Assembly: GCA_041390865.1 (NCBI GenBank)
Contig: JAWKPC010000018.1
Span: 21,043 to 85,042 of the forward strand
Reading direction: 5' to 3'
DNA length: 64,000 nt
DNA from: JAUIIK01 sp041390865
GTDB taxonomy: Bacteria; Chloroflexota; Chloroflexia; Thermomicrobiales; CFX8
Shown here: positions 17,345 to 26,284 of the stretch, in pieces
How positions within the stretch are numbered: the stretch's first letter is position 1
How the letters are laid out: every line of letters begins with the position of its first letter
Position numbers and translations under genes: made by a program
The notes under the pieces: generated by a model
Seen by the model: only the letters and a program-made list of their open reading frames with translations
Told to the model about the DNA's origin: nothing
Databases searched by the model: none

Positions 17345-18154
17345 ATGTCGCTTCGTCGAACACTGTTGCCCGGCGTCCTTCTGGTCGCCATACTCGCTGG
17401 CTGTGGAGGGCGCGCCGATGTCGATGTCTCGACGGTGCCGCCATCCGGCAGCTTCGGCGCCCGGCAGACCGAACTTGCGGCCGACGGTGCGACGCGGGCC
17501 GCATCCGAACCGACCGCTACGGTCACGCCGGCTCCGACCGTCCGTCCGAGCGCAACGCCCTTGCCGACCGTGACGCCGGGCGGCGAGAGCAGCGATCCCG
17601 TTCCGACGACTGACGGAACCCGGACATCGGTGGTCGGAGTTCCGGAGACGCCGACGCCGGAGCCGACGCGGGAAGATATTGCGATGGCGGTCATTACCGG
17701 CTGCGGTACCGAGCCGATCACGATTCAGGTCGGCAGTGAAGAGCTCCAGGGCCGGATCGATGAGTGGCAGCGGATGGGTGAAGCGTCGCAAGCGATCTTC
17801 GAGGCCTGGGATCAGTTTTACTCGACCTTCGGTGATTTCATCCTCTACAACCAGGTTGTCAACAACACCGAGGTCTTCGAGGGTGCGGCTGCCTTCCAGG
17901 CCGTCGCCGACGAGCATTTGCCGACGCTCCGGGAGATCGAAGATAGCAGCCCATTCTATGACCTTGCCCAGACGATTGTCGGGACGACGGAAGATCAGAT
18001 CGCCGTTAGCCAGCTGCTGACCCAGGCCGGGACGCAGCACGACCAGAGCTACTGGGATCAGGCGCTCGAGATCTCGTCGACGTTCGAGCAGCAGGCTCAG
18101 GACTTCTCCAGGGAGTACTCCGCGGTCTGTGACTACTGGTCGGAGCAGCAGTAG
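17345..18154 (+). CDS. Lipoprotein of unknown function
   Basis: The N-terminus, SLRRTLLPGVLLVAILAGCGG, is a lipoprotein signal with the lipobox LAGC (cysteine near residue 20), so the protein should be lipid-anchored outside the cytoplasm. Next comes a Thr/Pro/Ala-rich linker (about 35-115) like those of surface-exposed lipoproteins. A mainly helical C-terminal domain of about 150 residues includes GCGTEPITIQ and ends CDYWSEQQ. No catalytic motif is visible. ATG 17345 is chosen because it places the signal directly at the N-terminus; an upstream start at 17321 would add eight residues. A strong hairpin follows the gene. Confidence 0.75.
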   Translation: MSLRRTLLPGVLLVAILAGCGGRADVDVSTVPPSGSFGARQTELAADGATRAASEPTATVTPAPTVRPSATPLPTVTPGGESSDPVPTTDGTRTSVVGVPETPTPEPTREDIAMAVITGCGTEPITIQVGSEELQGRIDEWQRMGEASQAIFEAWDQFYSTFGDFILYNQVVNNTEVFEGAAAFQAVADEHLPTLREIEDSSPFYDLAQTIVGTTEDQIAVSQLLTQAGTQHDQSYWDQALEISSTFEQQAQDFSREYSAVCDYWSEQQ

Positions 18155-18215
18155 CGGCATCCTCTCGCTTCAAGGAAACCTATGACTGCCCGTGCCCATG
18201 GTCAGTCATAGAAAT

Positions 18216-18251
18216 GACGAGCCCCGCCCTTGGAAAAGGGCGGGGCTCGTC
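18216..18251. terminator. Strong bidirectional hairpin terminator
   Basis: A perfect 16-bp stem (arms 18216-18231 and 18236-18251) closes on the four-base loop GGAA. It sits between two convergent genes, as expected for a shared terminator, although the following T-rich run is weak on both sides. A second, smaller hairpin (18181-18188 with 18203-18210) lies just before it. Confidence 0.75.
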
Positions 18252-18271
18252 TCGAGTGCTTTGTCGACTGT

Positions 18272-21200
18272 CTACGGCGCCGGGAACGAGCAATTCGTGC
18301 TGATCGTTCCGTTCGCTGCCACGGTCACGCCCCCATTGTCGCTGCTCATCGCCGGGACGCTGGCCTGGACGATGCTGAGGACTCCGATATTGATGTTGTC
18401 CAGCTGGAAGAAGCTGTTCGCCGTGTTTCCAGCCACATCCAGACAAACGCTCCCCGAGCCATCAAGGTTGACCAGCAAGCTCTGAACGAGGCCTGCGTCG
18501 CCGTTGCCGGCGGTGAGCGTATTGGTCTGCAAGCTGACGTAGTGCGCACCATCGTCGAATCCCATGCTGACGGCCTGGGCGCCGCCACCAACGCCGGTCG
18601 TGCCGCTACCACCGTTTCCGCCGGAGATGGACGACCCGCTGATCGTCGCGTTGTCACCGTCGATGATCACGCCTTCGCCGCCATTTCCTCCGTCGTAGCC
18701 ATTGCCACCATTGCCGCCGCTGATCGTCGCGTTGGTCGCCGTCAGCGTGTTGCAGAAGTAGCACTCTGTGACATGGACGCCGTGGCCGCCGTCAGCGCTT
18801 GTGTCATCCCTTGCATCACCGCCATTGCCGCCGTTTGCGGTGGAATCGGTGATGGTCACGTTGCTCATCTCGGTGAAGATGCCGTCTCCGCCGGTGCCCG
18901 AGTTGGCCGGGGAAGCACCTCCATCACCTCCGGATGTCAGGGACGCGTTCTGGACCGTGATCTCCGAGCCATAGCCGTAGATGCCCTCGCCTCCATAGCC
19001 TCCCTCGAAGCTGCCAGATCCGGCAAGGCTATCGCCACCGGCAGCACCGCTGATTGTGGAGCCGTCAACAGTTACGCCGGACTCTTCGACATACAGGCCA
19101 AATCCACCATCCCCGGCGTAAGCGTCGGAGTCCGCTCCAGCCCCGCCCCGGACATTGGATCCTTGATTCACCTGGAGATTGACGCCGAATGTTGCGATTC
19201 CGTCGCCGCCTCCACCTGAGTAGTAGCCGCTGCCGCTGCTGCCACCCTCGACGGTGGAATTCGTTACGACCGTCGTCTTCTGGAAATCCGGGATTCCCTG
19301 GAGGACGGCGTTGTTGAGGTCCTGGATATATTCAGGTCCGACGCTGACGATGCCGGGACCGCCGGCGCCTCCGTCCTCGTCCGAGGCGGTGCCGGCGGCG
19401 CCGCCGTAGATATTCGAATTGACGACGGTGAGGTTACCGCCCTCGAGAAAGTCAAGCCCCGGCCCCAGCAGCTCCGAGCGTCGGAGCGTGCTTTCCTCGG
19501 AGCTGATCTCCGGGGAGAATGGCGGGATGCCATTGGCGATGCCGATGCCGCCGTTGCCGGCCACATCCTCGCCGGCCCCGCCGACGCCACCGTAGACCGT
19601 GGACCCGGTGACATTTACGTCGATGTCGAAGGCTGGGATTCCCGGACCTTGGAGCGATGATGTTCCGGTGCAGCACTCCTCGCCGATTCCGGCCATGACG
19701 ATGCCCCAACCACCGAGTCCACCATACGTCGATTCGGTTGCGCCGCCGTTACCGGCCGTAACCGTTGAATTCGTAACCTCGGTTACGAGCGTCGGTATGA
19801 TTCCTGGACCTTGCAGGGATGACCCGCTCGCAATGTCGATGCTGAATCCAAACGCCAGGACGATGCCATCGCCCCCGTCACCGCCGTAGCCTTCGACTGC
19901 GGCCCCGCCGTCGCCGCTTTCGACCGTGGAACCGTCAACGTTAATGACGGTCACTTCATCCGGATCGGGGCTGCCAGCCAACGACGAGCCGGCAGGGTTG
20001 GTGAGCAACGTTCCAATATCGCCATTCAGAATGCCCGTGCCCCCATAGCCTCCGTCGTAGTAGCCGGAACCGCCGTTGCCGCCTCGCACGGTCGAGTTTT
20101 CCAGGACATCGATCAGGAAGATCGTCGCGCTGATGCCGTCGCCGCCGTCGCCGGCGATGTCGTCCGAATCACCGCCGAGTCCACCTTCAACGAGCGACGC
20201 CCCGGAGATATGGATGAATGGTACGTCGTCTTCAATTTCGCCCTGAAGATTACTGCTGATCTGGCCGGGCTGTTGATCGGAACCTGCCAGGAATGGGTAA
20301 GCGCCGATCCCGTCTCCGCCGTAGCCGCCGTAGTCGGAGCCATACCCGCCGTTTCCGCCGATGACGGTTGACTCGCCATTGACCGTTATCTGGGCGAACA
20401 GCACGATGGCGATCGCCGTTCCGCCGTCTCCGCCGTCATCGAACGGATCCAGGAGTAGCGACGTTGTGCTCTCGATGTCGTTGCTGAGTGTCGTTCCATC
20501 GCCTCCACGAATCTCGGAGGAGGTGACAGTCAGCTCACCTTCCAGGACCAGAACACCCTCGCCACCATAACCTGAACCGCCTGGTATCTGGAGGGTGCTG
20601 CGACGTTCTGAGATTTCAGCGAATTCGCCGCCATCTCCGCCGGCAACGTAGGAATTGACGATCGTCAGATTCGCCCCATCCACGACGACGCCTGGCGCGC
20701 CATCGCCGTCGCTGCCGCCGTAGGCATGGACTCTGTCCAGCGTGGCGGTCACGTCTTCTCCGGCGGACACGGCTGGTGCAATCAGGCCATCGATTGTCAG
20801 CCCTACTGCGGTCGATTGATCCGCCATGTCGAGTGCGACATCCCCGTTACCCTCCAGGAGGGGAGATTCGATGCCCGGAACTGCGTCCGGCAAGACAACA
20901 TAGGGTGGCAGGCTGTCTGCATTGAGACCCTGAAGGTCAGAGCCCGCGAACGCAGACTCGAGGATCTCTGCCAGATCGACCTGCTGCCCGACGAGGTACT
21001 GCCCGTATTCCAGTTCGAAATTGGCGACGTAGGAGGTTTCCGCTTCATACAGGAAAATGAAATGTTCGGAATTGTCAGGGCCGATTCCGTTCAATGCCTG
21101 GATGCTGTTGAATGGCGTCAATCTCCGCCCGTCTCCCGGCTGGGCAGCATCGGCATCCACAAACCAGACGATCGGTGAAGCTACGGATATCGATACGTTA

Positions 21201-21898
21201 ACAACTTCGGTAAGTCCGTCGCGGGCCTCTTGAACCGTGTAGGTGAAATTGTCAACACCGTTGAAGGCGAATGGATCCGGGGCCGGGGGAGTGTAGGTGA
21301 ACGACCCGTCCGGGTTCATACTGACTTCGCCGCCGTTGACGCTGACAGTATCGTAGGCCACGACCTCGATACCCTCGCCACCGTCATTCGCGAGGACGCC
21401 TGCATCGGCCGGGACGTCGATATCGACATTTCCGAGCGTCCCGTAGCTGTCCGGATTCACGATCAGTCCCTGGGGCAGGCTGACGAGCAGACCGTTACCG
21501 CAGGTACCGTCGGGATAGGGAAGCGGGGGGCGGATGCGGCCGGTGAAAGCGATGTAGCAGATGTTGACCGGATTCAGGCTGGGCAGGTCGATCCGGACGA
21601 GCGTCGGAGACTGACACTCGCCGTTCGGGAGCGGTTTCCGGAAGTAGGAAAAGTAGGCCGAGGCACACAGAGAGAGGGGATAATCATCCGGCAGCTGGAG
21701 CAGCTGGTGGTATGGGGGACAGTTGGCCGTGAACGAGCCCTTGTAGAGGCCGGTGTAGTAGTCGAGACAGAGATAATCCATCGGATAGGCGCTGGTCTGC
21801 GCCTCGGCCTCCTCCGTCGAGGACCCGACCGCGGCGAACGCAGCCAGCGTCGAGACGAGCGTCACAACCAGGCCAAGCACGATCACTCGACGAAGCAT
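18272..21898 (-). CDS. Large secreted Gly-rich repeat protein (beta-helix/PGRS-like) with Cys-YTG repeats and a cadherin-like domain
   Basis: A 1208-residue exported protein. The signal peptide (about 1-35) is followed by three Cys-pair repeats (C44/C60, C78/C95, C114/C133) of the C-x3-[YF]-TG type, degenerate in the second. Next is an Ig/cadherin-like domain (about 150-240) with VLANDGG and PDGSFTYTP...FTYTV. Residues about 260-1120 hold dozens of repeats alternating GGNGGxG / GGYGGxGI with hydrophobic-polar strands such as VTNSTVTAG and ITVNGESTV. This pattern fits a long beta-solenoid or a polyglycine-II array of the PE_PGRS type, and the Asp/Asn/Gly content could bind calcium. The C-terminal 90 residues are non-repetitive. 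No sortase or PEP-CTERM anchor is visible. It may be an adhesin or matrix protein; no enzyme motif was found. Confidence 0.8.
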   Translation of the reverse strand: MLRRVIVLGLVVTLVSTLAAFAAVGSSTEEAEAQTSAYPMDYLCLDYYTGLYKGSFTANCPPYHQLLQLPDDYPLSLCASAYFSYFRKPLPNGECQSPTLVRIDLPSLNPVNICYIAFTGRIRPPLPYPDGTCGNGLLVSLPQGLIVNPDSYGTLGNVDIDVPADAGVLANDGGEGIEVVAYDTVSVNGGEVSMNPDGSFTYTPPAPDPFAFNGVDNFTYTVQEARDGLTEVVNVSISVASPIVWFVDADAAQPGDGRRLTPFNSIQALNGIGPDNSEHFIFLYEAETSYVANFELEYGQYLVGQQVDLAEILESAFAGSDLQGLNADSLPPYVVLPDAVPGIESPLLEGNGDVALDMADQSTAVGLTIDGLIAPAVSAGEDVTATLDRVHAYGGSDGDGAPGVVVDGANLTIVNSYVAGGDGGEFAEISERRSTLQIPGGSGYGGEGVLVLEGELTVTSSEIRGGDGTTLSNDIESTTSLLLDPFDDGGDGGTAIAIVLFAQITVNGESTVIGGNGGYGSDYGGYGGDGIGAYPFLAGSDQQPGQISSNLQGEIEDDVPFIHISGASLVEGGLGGDSDDIAGDGGDGISATIFLIDVLENSTVRGGNGGSGYYDGGYGGTGILNGDIGTLLTNPAGSSLAGSPDPDEVTVINVDGSTVESGDGGAAVEGYGGDGGDGIVLAFGFSIDIASGSSLQGPGIIPTLVTEVTNSTVTAGNGGATESTYGGLGGWGIVMAGIGEECCTGTSSLQGPGIPAFDIDVNVTGSTVYGGVGGAGEDVAGNGGIGIANGIPPFSPEISSEESTLRRSELLGPGLDFLEGGNLTVVNSNIYGGAAGTASDEDGGAGGPGIVSVGPEYIQDLNNAVLQGIPDFQKTTVVTNSTVEGGSSGSGYYSGGGGDGIATFGVNLQVNQGSNVRGGAGADSDAYAGDGGFGLYVEESGVTVDGSTISGAAGGDSLAGSGSFEGGYGGEGIYGYGSEITVQNASLTSGGDGGASPANSGTGGDGIFTEMSNVTITDSTANGGNGGDARDDTSADGGHGVHVTECYFCNTLTATNATISGGNGGNGYDGGNGGEGVIIDGDNATISGSSISGGNGGSGTTGVGGGAQAVSMGFDDGAHYVSLQTNTLTAGNGDAGLVQSLLVNLDGSGSVCLDVAGNTANSFFQLDNINIGVLSIVQASVPAMSSDNGGVTVAANGTISTNCSFPAP

Positions 21899-21971
21899 CT
21901 ATTCTCCCCTTGTTTTGATCCCGCATTCCCGTATTGAGAGCCAGTATAGACCGGGGATGGGAACCTTGTCT

Positions 21972-22176
21972 CTAGTGTCGCTGAGGCACAGCCGGAACCA
22001 CATTGTCGGCGGGAACGGCTGCCTCGGCATCCACGAACCAGACGACCGAGCTGAGCCCCCCCGATCGTGACGGTTACCGTCTCTCCGGCAGCCCCAGCGC
22101 CTTCGACGGCACAGGTGAATGTGCCCTCGCTGGTGAATCCGTGCGGATGCGGTTGCGGTGGACGTTTGGTGAAGGA
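21972..22176 (-). pseudogene. Remnant of a paralog of the large repeat protein
   Basis: Read on the minus strand without a start codon, this stretch gives FTSEGTFTCAVEGAGAAGET, then VTVTIGG and VVWFVDAEAA, ending at a stop at 21974-21972. It closely parallels the Ig-like end and the IVWFVDADAAQPGD junction of the intact protein at 18272-21898. It therefore looks like a leftover fragment from a duplicated or truncated copy. The rest of the copy is gone. No promoter or ribosome-binding site is apparent. Confidence 0.6.
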
Positions 22177-22193
22177 TCAGTCGGCGTTGACGT

Positions 22194-23435
22194 TCAGTCC
22201 ATCGAGAACTTGCGCGGCAGGATGAAGACGAAGGGAACCGCAATCGCCGATGCGACGGAGATCGCGAAGAAGGCCGGCTCGAGTCCGACCCGGTCGGCGA
22301 TTGCCCCGAAGAGAAACGCCGTGACGGAGAGCGAGACGAAGCTGAGGGCCAGCATGCCTCCCGCCATCGCGCCGCGGGCTTCCGGCAGCAGATCCTGGGA
22401 TATCGCCATGATCTGTGGCCGGACGGCGGTCAGCGCCGCAGCTGCCGGAACCAGCGCCAGGAAAGGCAGCCAGCCACCGTTCTCGACCAGGAGATAGAGG
22501 GCGAGCAGCGGTGACGACGCCGCCAGCGCGACAGCCAGCGTGTTCCGCGAACCGATGTAATCGGAAAGGAAGCCGCCGCCCATCATGCCGACCACGCCCG
22601 AGGCGAAGAGGACGGTCAGGGCCAGTCCTCCGTACCATTCGCTGTACCCCTTATCGACCAGGAATTTGACCAGGAAGTAGTGGTACGGCCCGGTCGCGAT
22701 GGCATTGAGCACGGTGATCGCCATCAGGGCTCCGAGCCAGCCGCGACGGGCTCTAAGGATCGGACGGAGGCTGACGGCCGGCGCCGCCTTGCGGGCCGCG
22801 TCGCTCTCGGTTGTGTCGAGCGTGAAGAAAAGGATGACCGAAGCGGCAAGCCCGAACACGACGACGACGGCGGAGCCTTCGAGGGTCAGCCAGGCGATTG
22901 CGCCGGTGATCAGCAGCGGAGCGAGAGCTCTGGCGACTTCGGCGCCGGACATGAAGACCGCCATCGAGCGTCCGGACCGTTTGCCGCTGTACTCGCCCAT
23001 CAGCGCGACGGCCGGGGCATGAAAGATCCCGGACGAGATGCCCGAGATGAAGAGAAGCAGGAGGACCATCCAGACGCTGTTAGCCAGTCCCAGCGCCGAG
23101 ATCGAGAGCGCGGTAACGGCTGGGCCGAGAACGACGAAGAGCTTCCGGCTCGTGCGGTCGACGAGGACGCCGATGAATGGCTGGAGAATGCCCGGCACCT
23201 GCTGGGCCGGAAACATCAGGCTGATGACCGTCAGGGAAACTGCCAGCTTCGCCTGGATCTCCGGCAGCAACGGCCCGAGAAAGCCGCCATAGAGATCGTG
23301 TGCGGCGTGGGCTCCGGCAAGGGTGAAGATCTCCTTGCGGCGCGAGACCTCCGGTTCGGCCTTGTCCTGTTCCGGAGTCTCCCCAGGGCTCGCGGGCCGG
23401 ACGTCAGACTCGGATGAGGCAGATGTCGTACTGAT
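22194..23435 (-). CDS. MFS transporter, first of three tandem paralogs; no standard start codon in the natural position
   Basis: A 12-span major-facilitator transporter with MFS patterns LVDRTSRKLFVVLGP (motif A region), GEYSGKRSGRSMAVF and FLSDYIGSRN. The family-specific opening, FTLAGAHAAHDLYGGFLGPL, lies upstream of the first TTG (23270), so translation must begin earlier. The frame is open from 23444 but contains no ATG, GTG or TTG before 23270. ATC at 23435 is the best candidate, with AAGGAG about 12 bases upstream. A rare AUC start, a sequencing error at the start codon, or an upstream frameshift are the options. The drug or metabolite carried is unknown. The FSR/drug-efflux group is the closest resemblance. 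Confidence 0.75.
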   Translation of the reverse strand: MSTTSASSESDVRPASPGETPEQDKAEPEVSRRKEIFTLAGAHAAHDLYGGFLGPLLPEIQAKLAVSLTVISLMFPAQQVPGILQPFIGVLVDRTSRKLFVVLGPAVTALSISALGLANSVWMVLLLLFISGISSGIFHAPAVALMGEYSGKRSGRSMAVFMSGAEVARALAPLLITGAIAWLTLEGSAVVVVFGLAASVILFFTLDTTESDAARKAAPAVSLRPILRARRGWLGALMAITVLNAIATGPYHYFLVKFLVDKGYSEWYGGLALTVLFASGVVGMMGGGFLSDYIGSRNTLAVALAASSPLLALYLLVENGGWLPFLALVPAAAALTAVRPQIMAISQDLLPEARGAMAGGMLALSFVSLSVTAFLFGAIADRVGLEPAFFAISVASAIAVPFVFILPRKFSMD

Positions 23436-23515
23436 GGCTTGCTCTCACTCCTTCTGGATTCTCGTCAGGGTGCGTCTGAACTGTTTCCCTGACGCGGACC
23501 CGCGTATTCCGTTGC

Positions 23516-24767
23516 TCAGGCCGGCATCGGCGGATCTTCGCCTCGCCGGGGCATGAGCGTGATGAACGGAATCGAGAGCAGACCGAAGACCGGGACATAC
23601 CAGATCGCCGTATCGATGCCGACCTGGTCGCTGATGGCGCCGAACGCCATCGTGATCAGACTCATCGTGACGAACCCGAAGGCAAGCATCAGGCCCGACA
23701 TCTGGGCCCGGGACTCCGGCAGAATCTCCTGAGCCATCGCCAGCATGATCGGGCGGCTGGCCATCGAGAAAACTCCGGCCACGACCAGCACGGCCAATCC
23801 GACACCGGAAATGTGCTCGAACATCAGGTAGAGATAGACGATCAGCGGCGAGATCCCGAGCGTGCCATAGAGTACATTGCGGCGGCCGATTGAATCGGAC
23901 AGCGGTCCCCAGAGGAGTCCACCGAAACCCCCGGCCGCGAAATAGAGCGACAACGACAGGCCGGCGAACCAGTCGCTACGTCCTTCGACGATCAGGTACT
24001 TGACGAGGAAGAAGGCGAACGGCGCATTGAAGGCCGAGACCATCAGGTTGAAGCCGAACAGGCCGGTCAGCCAGCGGGCGCGGGCGCGAAGCAATGGGCG
24101 GATCGCGATGTTCTGCTTGCGGCGTTCGGCCGCGTCGGTATCGCTTTTCGTCGTGTCGACGGTGAAATAGAGGATGATCGAGGCCGCAATACCGAAGATT
24201 GCGACGACGAACGATCCCTCTAACGTGAACCAGGCGATCGCCGCCGTGATGACGAGCGGGCCGATCGCTCGCGACGCCTCACCGCCGAACATGAAATACG
24301 ACATCGCTCCGGCCCGTCTTCGAACCGCCATATTCGCCGACCAGGGCGATCGACGGGGCGTGGAAGGCGGCCGACGCCAGTCCGGAACAGATCAATAGCA
24401 ACAGGATGAGCGCGACGTGCGGCGCGAGACCGATGGTCGAAACGCCCAGCGCCGCCACCGCCGGTGCGGCAACGACGAACCAGCGCTTCGACGTGCGGTC
24501 GGCCCAGGCCCCGACGAAGGGCTGGACGACGCTCGGCATCTGCTGGGCAGGAATCATCAGGCTGGCGATGAAAAGAGAGACGCCCAGTTTCTCCTGAACG
24601 GCCGGGATGAGCGGTCCGAGGAACGACGAGTAGAGATCATGCGCGAAATGGGCGCCGCTGACGGTCAGCGTTCCGCGTTGATCGAATTCGTCGATATGAG
24701 CTTCAACAGCAACTGCGTCAACGGCGGCCGATTCTTGATCGACCTCCGATGTCATGCTCTTCGTCAA
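23516..24767 (-). pseudogene. MFS transporter, second tandem paralog, interrupted by a single-base frameshift
   Basis: The first part (from ATG 24767) and the second part (ending 23516) are in different frames. They join near 24305-24308, inside the conserved GEYGGSKTGR-(S/A)MSYF element after span 4. Removing one base restores a full-length 416-residue MFS protein colinear with its neighbours. The span is 1252 bases, one more than a multiple of three. Both halves are otherwise intact and well conserved, so a recent mutation or an assembly error is more likely than long decay. The opening GAHFAHDLYSSFLGPLIPAVQ marks the shared subfamily. Confidence 0.85.
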
Positions 24768-24816
24768 AGCAATTCTCTATCCCAGACGCGGTCGAGAACC
24801 GCGCGATATTCCAAGC

Positions 24817-26115
24817 CTAGTACACCGGGTCGGGCATCGTCTCGCCGCGCTTCGGTAGGAATGGCACGGCCGAGAGGGCGAACAAGGAGAGTATCGGAAT
24901 GTACCAGTAGGCCGTTTCGATCCCGATCGCGTCCGCCAGCGCACCGAATGCGAGCGCGATGACGCTCATCGTACCGAATCGGAATGCCAGCGTAACGCCC
25001 GCCATCGTCCCACGCGCCTCAGGCATGATCTCCTGCGCCAGCGCGAGCTCGACCGGCCCCGACGCCATCGAGATGATGCCGGCCAGAGCGAGCAGGCCCA
25101 TGACCCAGACCGTGCCGTTTTCGAGAATGAGATAGAGGTAGAGCACCGGCACGAGCGCCGTCGTGCTGATCGCCATGACGATGCGCCGCCCGAAGTAGTC
25201 GGACATGATTCCGCCCGCAAAGCCGCCGAAGATCCCGGCAAAGGAGATCGTCGCGAGCGAGATCGACGCGTACCACTCGCCACGCCCGACTTCGAGCAGG
25301 TAGGCGACGAGGAAGATTGTGAACGGCGCCCGGCCCATCGAGCGCAGCAGCCCGAAGCCCATCAGCGCCCCGACATATCTGGCGCGCGCTCTCGCCAGCG
25401 GCCTGAAGGGAATGACGTCCTTGTCGCGTTCGGCCTGGTCGCTCGCCGTCGTGTCGACGACGAAATAGAGGGCGATCGACGCGGCTATGCCGAGGAACAT
25501 CGCGATCCACAAGTTGTGGAAACCGACCAGCCAGATCACGCCGGTGACGGCCAGCGGGCCGATCGCCCGGGCAAGCGACCCTCCGGCCTGGAACATCGCC
25601 ATCGCCCGTCCCATGCGGTTGCCGCCATAGTCGCCGATCAGGGCGACGGCGGGAGTGTGGAACGCGGCCGAGGCGAGCCCTGCCGTGAACAGCAGCAAGA
25701 GGACGACGAACACATTCGGCGCCAGTCCGATCGAGGAGACGGAGATACCCGCAACCGCCGGGGCGAGCACGACGAACCATCGCTTGGAGGTCCTGTCCGC
25801 CAGAATGCCGATGAACGGCTGAAGCAGGCTCGGCATCGACTGGGCCGGCACCATCAGGCTGGCGGCGAAGAGCGAGATGCCGAGATTTTCCTGAACGAAC
25901 GGGATGAGCGGATCGCGGAATGACGAGTAGACATCGTGGGAAAGGTGCGCGCCGGCGACAGTGTACGCGCCGCGCGCGTCGTAGTTGTCTTCCTCTTCGT
26001 TATCGAGCTGTTCGGCTGAAAGATCGGCTGCGGTATCGGGGGATGCGGCCCGTTCAGCGACGGCTGTCTGGTCGCGATCTTCCTCGTCACGGGCTCTGGT
26101 AGAAGCCACTGGCAC
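24817..26115 (-). CDS. MFS transporter, third tandem paralog (intact)
   Basis: The 432-residue membrane transporter has 12 predicted spans. A longer acidic N-terminal tail (about 1-55) is followed by the subfamily opening GAHLSHDVYSSFRDPLIPFVQ. The motif-A region is ILADRTSKRWFVVLAP and the central element is GDYGGNRMGRAMAMFQAGG. It is the intact reference for its two downstream paralogs, and all three lie head to tail on one strand. ATG 26115 is the natural start. A GC-rich hairpin lies 16 bases upstream. The substrate is unknown; drug or metabolite export is the usual role for this subfamily. Confidence 0.85.
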   Translation of the reverse strand: MPVASTRARDEEDRDQTAVAERAASPDTAADLSAEQLDNEEEDNYDARGAYTVAGAHLSHDVYSSFRDPLIPFVQENLGISLFAASLMVPAQSMPSLLQPFIGILADRTSKRWFVVLAPAVAGISVSSIGLAPNVFVVLLLLFTAGLASAAFHTPAVALIGDYGGNRMGRAMAMFQAGGSLARAIGPLAVTGVIWLVGFHNLWIAMFLGIAASIALYFVVDTTASDQAERDKDVIPFRPLARARARYVGALMGFGLLRSMGRAPFTIFLVAYLLEVGRGEWYASISLATISFAGIFGGFAGGIMSDYFGRRIVMAISTTALVPVLYLYLILENGTVWVMGLLALAGIISMASGPVELALAQEIMPEARGTMAGVTLAFRFGTMSVIALAFGALADAIGIETAYWYIPILSLFALSAVPFLPKRGETMPDPVY

Positions 26116-26130
26116 CGATTCCTAACCCAA

Positions 26131-26161
26131 ACGCGCCCGACAGATGCCTGAGCGGGCGCGT
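26131..26161. promoter_or_regulatory. Inverted repeat upstream of the MFS cluster
   Basis: ACGCGCCCG (26131-26139) and its reverse complement CGGGCGCGT (26153-26161) flank 13 bases, 16 bases before the ATG of the third MFS gene. The location fits an operator or a translation-controlling hairpin for the cluster. No cognate regulator is adjacent. Confidence 0.4.
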
Positions 26162-26284
26162 CGATCGTTAAGTCTAGTGAAACAGTCTACCCCAGAAGGC
26201 TCCGTTGCTGCGAACACTCAATCCGGATCTCGCGTGTGGGCTAGACTGACTTGAGATTACTGTGCAGTTGAAGGGATTGATCCG

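Noticed and set aside
18272..21898. The glycine-rich repeats as a CRISPR or tandem DNA repeat array
   Set aside because: The repetition is at protein level with variable spacing and codons. There are no identical DNA repeats with unique spacers.
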